The notes below the pieces were generated by a model. The model did not search any database, had not been told where the DNA came from, and saw only the letters and a program-made list of their open reading frames with translations. Source: Qipengyuania xiapuensis (GTDB lineage: Bacteria > Pseudomonadota > Alphaproteobacteria > Sphingomonadales > Sphingomonadaceae). From it: 64,000 nucleotides of DNA. The translations under genes were made by a program, and so were the position numbers. Below, piece by piece: positions 57,291 to 64,000 of the stretch. The stretch's first letter is position 1; every line of letters starts with the position of its first letter. The stretch is taken from assembly GCF_019711395.1 (NCBI RefSeq), contig NZ_JAIGNL010000001.1, positions 1,364,001 through 1,428,000 of the forward strand, given 5' to 3'.

Positions 57291-57614
57291 TCAGGGACGC
57301 AGGCGCTTGTAGAGCATGAAGCCGGCGCCAGCGATAAGGCCGATGGGCCAGGTCACGACGGGCAGCACGCCACCAGCAATCGCGCCGATGGCAGCGCCAG
57401 TGAGAACGGGCTTGGTCGAGGGATGGTCGAGACCTTCCTTCGCCATGGCCTTGATCTCGGCAGTCGCATCCGGGACGAGGTCGTGATCGCCATATGCAGG
57501 CTTGGACGGTTCGTCTTCGCGATTGCGGCCGAAGTCGTCGTCGCGGCCGCTCGGGCGGTCGTCATCGGACGGACGATAGCCGGTCGGCTCGCGGTCGTCG
57601 GGAATATTGGCCAT
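57291..57614 (-). CDS. Small membrane-associated protein of unknown function
   Basis: A 107-residue protein from ATG 57614 with ribosome site TAAGGAGAG. The N-terminal 60 residues are highly charged and Asp/Arg/Pro-rich (likely disordered); the C-terminal 35 residues are a glycine-rich hydrophobic hairpin (LTGAAIGAIAGGVLPVVTWPIGLIAGAG) that could insert in the membrane, with a KRLR end. It lies between glyA and nrdR with 14-25 nt spacers, so it shares their transcript. No named family is recognised. Function unknown. Confidence 0.75.
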   Translation of the reverse strand: MANIPDDREPTGYRPSDDDRPSGRDDDFGRNREDEPSKPAYGDHDLVPDATAEIKAMAKEGLDHPSTKPVLTGAAIGAIAGGVLPVVTWPIGLIAGAGFMLYKRLRP

Positions 57615-57639
57615 GATTGCTCTCCTTAGCCTCCGGGCC

Positions 57640-58953
57640 TTAGCGTCCGGGGTAGACCGGGAAAGCCTTGCATAGTTCGGCCACGCGGTCACGCACGCTC
57701 TGCTCGATCTGTCCGTCGCCCTCGGGGCCGTTCTTCGAAAGGCCGTCGACGACTTCGCAGATCAGCTTGCCGATGGTTTCGAACTCGGCCTCGCCGAATC
57801 CGCGGGTCGTGCCGGCGGGCGAACCAAGGCGGATGCCGCTGGTCACGAAGGGACTGCGCGTGTCGTAGGGAATGCCGTTCTTGTTGCAGGTGAGCCATGC
57901 CCGGTCGAGGCCGGCTTCCGCGGCCTTGCCGGTCACGTCCTTGGCGGTGAGGTCGACCAGCATGGAGTGGTTGTCCGTGCCGCCCGAGACAACGCGCAGG
58001 CCGTTCGCCTCGATACCGCGTGCCAATGCACGGGCATTCGCGACGACATTTGCAGCATAATCCTTGAAATCGGGGCGCAGCGCTTCGCGGAAGGCCACGG
58101 CCTTGGCAGCGATCACGTGCATCAGCGGGCCGCCCTGCATGCCGGGGAAGACCGCCATATTGATCGGCTTAGTGAGTTCCTCGTCGTTCCACAGGATGAT
58201 GCCCGAACGCGGGCCGCGCAGGCTCTTGTGCGTCGTCGAGGTGACGACATTAGCATGCGGGAAGGGCGAGGGGTGAGCACCGCCGGCGACGAGGCCGGAG
58301 ATGTGGCTCATGTCGACCATTAGGTAGGCGCCGACTTCGTCAGCGATCGCGCGGAAGGCCGCCCAGTCCCAGACGCGCGAATAGGCGGTGCCGCCTGCAA
58401 TGATGATCTTGGGCTTGTGCTCGAGAGCGGTCGCGCGGACTTCGTCCATGTCGATGAGCTCGTCATCCTTGCGCACGCCATAGCTGACCGGATTGAACCA
58501 CTTGCCGCTCATGTTGACCGGCGAGCCATGGGTGAGGTGGCCGCCAGAATTGAGGTCGAGGCCCATGAAGGTGTCGCCCGGCTGAAGCAGCGCGAGGAAG
58601 ACAGCCTGGTTCATCTGGCTGCCCGAGTTGGGCTGCACGTTGGCGAAGTTGCAGCCGAACAGCTCCTTCGCGCGCTCGATCGCCAGCGTTTCGACCACGT
58701 CGGCATAGTCGCAGCCGCCGTAATAGCGCTTGCCGGGGTAGCCTTCGGCATATTTGTTGGTGAAGACGCTGCCGGTGGCTTCGAGAACGGCGGTCGACGC
58801 GATGTTCTCGCTCGCGATCAGCTCGATCTTGTCCTGCTGGCGGCCCAGCTCCTTGCGGATGGCGTCGTAGATCTCGGGATCGGCTTCGGCGAGGCTGTCG
58901 TGCCAGAAGCGGTCCATCGGGGTGCGCGCGGTTTCTTTTGCCTGGGTAGCCAT
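57640..58953 (-). CDS. glyA: Serine hydroxymethyltransferase
   Basis: A 437-residue PLP enzyme from ATG 58953. It interconverts serine and glycine, loading one-carbon units on tetrahydrofolate. Motifs: [38 protein letters not shown], and the PLP Lys in [14 protein letters not shown]. Normal length; good standard start ([12 protein letters not shown]). It starts 2 nt after the rpiB stop, so the two are co-transcribed, and is followed by a small gene and nrdR. Cytoplasmic. Confidence 0.96.
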   Translation of the reverse strand: MATQAKETARTPMDRFWHDSLAEADPEIYDAIRKELGRQQDKIELIASENIASTAVLEATGSVFTNKYAEGYPGKRYYGGCDYADVVETLAIERAKELFGCNFANVQPNSGSQMNQAVFLALLQPGDTFMGLDLNSGGHLTHGSPVNMSGKWFNPVSYGVRKDDELIDMDEVRATALEHKPKIIIAGGTAYSRVWDWAAFRAIADEVGAYLMVDMSHISGLVAGGAHPSPFPHANVVTSTTHKSLRGPRSGIILWNDEELTKPINMAVFPGMQGGPLMHVIAAKAVAFREALRPDFKDYAANVVANARALARGIEANGLRVVSGGTDNHSMLVDLTAKDVTGKAAEAGLDRAWLTCNKNGIPYDTRSPFVTSGIRLGSPAGTTRGFGEAEFETIGKLICEVVDGLSKNGPEGDGQIEQSVRDRVAELCKAFPVYPGR

Positions 58954-58955
58954 GA

Positions 58956-59393
58956 TCAGATGTCCGGGTTGGAAAGCTTGTCGACGCGGCGCTGGTGGCG
59001 ACCGCCGGCGAATTCGGTTTCGAGGAAGGCGGTGACGCAGGCCTTGGCCATATCGACGCCGGTCAGTCGGGCACCGAGGGCGAGGCAGTTCGCATCGTTG
59101 TGCTCGCGCGAGAGCGAGGCCGAGAGCGGTTCGGAAACGAGCGCGCAACGCACGTTCGGGTTGCGGTTGACGCTAATCGAGATGCCGATGCCGCTTCCGC
59201 ACAGCGCAATCCCGCGCTCTGCCGTACCATCTGCAACCACGCTGGCCAGCTTGTAGCCGAAATCGGGATAATCGACGCTGTCGGTGGTCTCCGGCCCGAG
59301 GTCTGCGACCTCGTGACCCAGTTCGATAAGCCAGTCGCGCAAGGTCGCTTTGAGCTCGATTGCGGCATGGTCTGAGGCAAGGGCGATACGCAT
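58956..59393 (-). CDS. rpiB: Ribose 5-phosphate isomerase B
   Basis: A 145-residue RpiB/LacAB-family enzyme from ATG 59393. It interconverts ribose 5-phosphate and ribulose 5-phosphate. Motifs: [44 protein letters not shown] (active-site Cys and anion loop) and [16 protein letters not shown]. Normal length. First gene of the rpiB-glyA-107 aa-nrdR-trmJ cluster. An upstream region of about 125 nt is shared with the divergent GAF-EAL gene. Cytoplasmic. Confidence 0.95.
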   Translation of the reverse strand: MRIALASDHAAIELKATLRDWLIELGHEVADLGPETTDSVDYPDFGYKLASVVADGTAERGIALCGSGIGISISVNRNPNVRCALVSEPLSASLSREHNDANCLALGARLTGVDMAKACVTAFLETEFAGGRHQRRVDKLSNPDI

Positions 59394-59518
59394 GGGGCGC
59401 ACATAGGCGCTCAAGGCGATTCTCTCCACCCCGAAGGCGGGTCTAGTGCACACGAAAGTGCCGAAAAACGCCTTGGTTATGGCAAATAATTAATGAATGC
59501 CGGTCTATCTGCGCGCAT

Positions 59519-60754
59519 ATGGATATGTCCGCAAACGCCTCCCTTGTAACCGCCGCGGCCGGCAGGTCGTTGGCCGAACCGCTGCAGAATCCTTCGATCG
59601 AGCGCATCCTCCGCGCCGTTCGCGAGCATCTGGGAACCGAAGTTGCCGTCGTATCGCGATTCACCCAGAACAACGAGCGCGAGCTGACGCATGTTGATGC
59701 GGGTATTGAGATCGCCATGGGGCCGGGTTTTCGTGATCCGCGTGAGAATAGCTATTGCTGGTACGTCGCCGAAAAGCGTTTGCCCGAACTGATCCAGGAT
59801 CCTGCCGATCATGCGCTTACGCAAGAAATTGCAATCACCGGCTCGCTGCCCGTGGGGTGCCATCTGAGTACTCCGCTAAGGCTGTCCGACGGCACGCTCT
59901 ATGGCAGCCTTTGCAGCTTCAGCCGTACGCCGGACCGCACCCTGCACGAACGTGATCTAGCCGTGTTCCGCGGTTTCGCTGCGCTGGCTGCGGAGCAGGT
60001 CGAGAAAGTGGTCGAGAATGATTTCCGTCGTCAGCGCATCGACGAGCGGATCACCAAGCTGATCGAGGAAAAAGCGCTGGAGATCGTCCATCAGCCGATA
60101 CACTCGGTGCAATCCGGCAAGCCGGTGGGTGTCGAGTGTCTTTCGAGATTCCCCGATGCGATGATGCGCAGTCCGGACAAATGGTTCACGGAAGCTGCCG
60201 AAATCGGACGCGGAGTGGAACTCGAGGTGCTGGCAGTCGAGGTCGCTTTGGCGAGCCTCGAGAAGATCCCGCCCGAGTTCTACATCTCGGTTAATGCGTC
60301 TCCTGAAACCATCGTTTCGGGCAGGTTGGAGCCGATGCTAGCCAAGATGGGGAACCGCGATATCGTTGTCGAGGTCACGGGCCATCATCGTGCCAGCGAT
60401 TTCAATGCTTTGCGCGCGGCCCTTAAGCGGATTTCGCCCTACGCGCGGATCGCCATCGACGACGTCGGCTTGGACTATGAGTGTTTGCGGCACCTGATCG
60501 ACCTGTCGCCCAAACTTCTCAAGCTCGACCTGGAACTCACCCGCGACATTCACCAGGACGTTGCGCGGTGTGCGCTTGTGGGTGCGATCGTTCGCTTCGC
60601 CGAGGCGATCGGCTGCAAGGTGGTTGCGGAAGGCATCGAATATGCAGAGGAAGCGTCAGTCCTGAAGCGGCTCGGCGTCGAATTCGGGCAGGGCTTCCTC
60701 TACGCCAAACCCATGCCCGTTGCAGACGCGGTAAAGCATCTGAAGAAGGGCTGA
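59519..60754 (+). CDS. GAF-EAL protein, probable cyclic-di-GMP phosphodiesterase
   Basis: A 411-residue soluble protein. Residues about 25-165 look like a GAF sensor domain (LGTEVAVVSRFTQNN, CHLSTPLRLSDGTLYGSLC). Residues about 180-405 are an EAL domain in which the EAL motif reads ECL, followed by SVNASPE (metal Asn), VEVTGHH (metal Glu), IDDVGLDY (DD pair), LLKLDLELT (catalytic Lys), VAEGIEY (Glu) and QGFLYAKP. The main metal and catalytic residues therefore remain, so activity is plausible although the DDFG loop is DDVG. No GGDEF domain. It would lower c-di-GMP, a common control of exopolysaccharide and motility; the GAF ligand is unknown. Divergent from rpiB. Confidence 0.82.
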   Translation: MDMSANASLVTAAAGRSLAEPLQNPSIERILRAVREHLGTEVAVVSRFTQNNERELTHVDAGIEIAMGPGFRDPRENSYCWYVAEKRLPELIQDPADHALTQEIAITGSLPVGCHLSTPLRLSDGTLYGSLCSFSRTPDRTLHERDLAVFRGFAALAAEQVEKVVENDFRRQRIDERITKLIEEKALEIVHQPIHSVQSGKPVGVECLSRFPDAMMRSPDKWFTEAAEIGRGVELEVLAVEVALASLEKIPPEFYISVNASPETIVSGRLEPMLAKMGNRDIVVEVTGHHRASDFNALRAALKRISPYARIAIDDVGLDYECLRHLIDLSPKLLKLDLELTRDIHQDVARCALVGAIVRFAEAIGCKVVAEGIEYAEEASVLKRLGVEFGQGFLYAKPMPVADAVKHLKKG

Positions 60755-60787
60755 GAACGCCCCCCCCTTGATATTGGAGCTGTAACG

Positions 60788-61222
60788 TTGAGAAGGTTTC
60801 AGTCCGGCGCGGTCCTTCTGGGAGCGATTGTCATGCTTTCTGCTTGTGGAAGTGATCCGAATTCATTCCAGCCCGGCGATTGGGAACTCCAAGCGTGGCT
60901 CGAGGGCGATACTCCGGGTGTGCGGGCGGGGGAGATGACGGACAGCGTCACGATCACCCAGGATCTCGCATCGGCCTCTCCGAAAGCGGTTTTCTTTTCA
61001 GAATTCTATCACGGCGCAAAGGCAGCGAACGTGACTTTTGAAGATGGCGAAATCTCGGGGCATCTCGATCAGGGGGCGGTGGCACCGTTCCCGGCGCACT
61101 CGCAGAGCGTTTCCGGGTGGTACCGCAGCGACAGCTTCGAAATGAAAATCGCCATGCCGGTCATCGGCGGAGTGCAAAGCTACCAGGTCGTAACCGGTAA
61201 GTTGGTGGACCCGGCGATCTGA
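60788..61222 (+). CDS. DUF3617-type lipoprotein
   Basis: A 144-residue protein from TTG 60788, with GGAG 9 nt upstream. The start is chosen because it gives a clean lipoprotein signal (MRRFQSGAVLLGAIVMLSAC) with lipid-modified Cys20. The mature part begins FQPGDWELQAWLEG, close to the PGxWE opening of DUF3617 proteins, a beta-rich family of unknown function frequent in Sphingomonadales. The two extra conserved cysteines often seen in that family are absent, so the assignment is tentative. Likely in the periplasm, anchored to a membrane. It follows the EAL gene by 33 nt. Confidence 0.68.
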   Translation: MRRFQSGAVLLGAIVMLSACGSDPNSFQPGDWELQAWLEGDTPGVRAGEMTDSVTITQDLASASPKAVFFSEFYHGAKAANVTFEDGEISGHLDQGAVAPFPAHSQSVSGWYRSDSFEMKIAMPVIGGVQSYQVVTGKLVDPAI

Positions 61223-61228
61223 GTCCAG

Positions 61229-61263
61229 AAAAAGAGGCCGGTCAGGAAATGTCCCAACCGGCC
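61229..61263 (-). terminator. Intrinsic terminator of rpoD
   Basis: On the minus strand GGCCGGT (61263-61257), a 14-nt loop, ACCGGCC (61242-61236), then TCTTTTT (61235-61229). It lies 11 nt after the rpoD stop codon. Part of it falls between the two convergent genes. Confidence 0.78.
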
Positions 61264-61274
61264 CCAATTCATCG

Positions 61275-63278
<2,004 letters not shown>

Positions 63279-63287
63279 AAACTGCAA

Positions 63288-64000
63288 TCAGTCCGTACTG
63301 TGACCGCTCTCGGGACCATCTTCCCGCGCGGTGTCTAAATCTCTTCCGGCCGGCGATGCGGCCTTGCGGCTTGCCATTTGCCCGAGTCGTGCCTCGAATT
63401 CCAGCTTCCGCTTCAACAAACGCTGTTGATCCGCGAAAGCTCCTTCGGGGTCTGTCTCGAAACGAGCAGTCGCCTCGGCGAGCGCAGCTTCGAGTGCAGG
63501 TCTTTCGACCAGCAGTGACACGGCTTCAGCCAGATCCTCGCACGCATCTACCGGGTCGGTGCCTTTGTCGAGAAAGGCGAAATGGGTGTTTGCCGGTGGG
63601 GCGGGTAGGCCTTCTGGAACGGATATGGGGGAATCGGCGCGCGAATCAAGCAATTCCGCCGCGGCGAGAAGCGAATCTATCGCCGGGCCGACATTTCGGT
63701 CACGCGCGGCGAAGCGCGAGAGGGCCGTTTCGTGCCGTGCGATCTCGCTGGGATGGCGCAGCAGTCCATGGATGACGGCGATGGCCAGGCCATCACGCGC
63801 GCCGCCCGACATGGCGTGCTTGAGCCGCGCTGCAGTCTCGGGTGCAAGGCGCGGGGGAGGGGCGTTGAAACCGCCCTTTTGCCAGCTGCCACGCGGTTTG
63901 AATTCGCGCGGGGGGAAGGCGAAGGCGGAAAACCGCTCGAGCAATTCTTTCTTGTAAAGCGCGCGAATGTCGGGGTGCTGGATCGCCTCTACATGGCCCA
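63288..64000 (-). CDS. dnaG: DNA primase DnaG, C-terminal part (5' end outside window)
   Basis: The frame is open to the window edge, so about the last 236 residues are present: the sequence entering the window reads GHVEAIQHPDIRALYKKELLERF, the linker before the C-terminal domain, then a proline-rich stretch (KPRGSWQKGGFNAPPPR) and a helical DnaB-interaction-type domain (GLAIAVIHGLLRHPSEIARHE). An internal TTG at 63944 is not the true start. DnaG makes RNA primers for replication; the zinc and TOPRIM domains lie outside. The stop is 9 nt before the rpoD start. Confidence 0.9.
   Translation of the reverse strand, partial: GHVEAIQHPDIRALYKKELLERFSAFAFPPREFKPRGSWQKGGFNAPPPRLAPETAARLKHAMSGGARDGLAIAVIHGLLRHPSEIARHETALSRFAARDRNVGPAIDSLLAAAELLDSRADSPISVPEGLPAPPANTHFAFLDKGTDPVDACEDLAEAVSLLVERPALEAALAEATARFETDPEGAFADQQRLLKRKLEFEARLGQMASRKAASPAGRDLDTAREDGPESGHSTD

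Overview
The window looks like chromosomal DNA of an alphaproteobacterium of the order Sphingomonadales, most likely an Erythrobacteraceae member. The reasons are the high GC content, a CckA-CpdR cell-cycle phosphorelay, SOS boxes of the alphaproteobacterial GTTC-N7-GTTC type, an RpoD with a long acidic insert, and several small secreted proteins of types I associate with sphingomonads. No transposase, integrase, phage gene, CRISPR array or rRNA was seen. The window opens inside cckA and closes inside dnaG.

Layout. 0-5.5 kb: cckA (5' cut off) and a tandem pair of exported DUF4139 proteins, the second carrying a TonB-receptor-like segment. 5.5-12.8 kb: SOS-controlled recA, a glutathione transferase, alaS, then a leftward unit of a cation:proton antiporter, a cysteine-cluster protein and a 59-residue protein. 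12.9-19.8 kb, all leftward: a serralysin-like RTX metalloprotease, a GH10 glycosidase, a GNAT-nitrilase fusion and NADP-isocitrate dehydrogenase. 20.0-36.2 kb, all rightward: an exopolysaccharide locus. 36.3-46.4 kb: tRNA-Val(GAC), cpdR, an N-formylglutamate amidohydrolase, a probable small RNA, a SapC-family protein, a D-hydroxyacid dehydrogenase, an RhlE-type helicase, a sterol-desaturase-like protein and an SOS-controlled uvrD. 46.4-64 kb: housekeeping genes (rsmD, an rRNA pseudouridine synthase, a Rieske oxygenase, ampG, folC-accD-trpA-trpB, chorismate mutase, trmJ-nrdR-glyA-rpiB, a GAF-EAL protein, rpoD, dnaG).

How the genes work together. The exopolysaccharide locus has an initiating polyprenyl-phosphate glycosylphosphotransferase, a Wza-like export lipoprotein, a Wzc-like tyrosine autokinase, a Wzx-like flippase, two Wzy/ligase-like membrane proteins, a full dTDP-L-rhamnose set (rmlC-B-D-A), one GT2 glycosyltransferase and two sulfotransferases. 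It lies between intrinsic terminators at 21.88 and 36.28 kb, with most genes overlapping or nearly abutting. The inference is a Wzx/Wzy-type, rhamnose-containing and probably sulfated surface polysaccharide with a short repeat unit. RecA and UvrD share an SOS operator type. CckA and CpdR belong to one known phosphorelay, whose ChpT and CtrA members are not in the window.

The most novel-looking items are the sulfated-polysaccharide locus, the roughly 100-nt RNA with single-stranded anti-Shine-Dalgarno sequence at 37.93-38.03 kb, the receptor-plug-like insert in the second DUF4139 protein, the cysteine knot in the RTX protease, and the SOS box lying directly in front of the uvrD start codon. 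All calls come from reading the sequence; no database search was possible.
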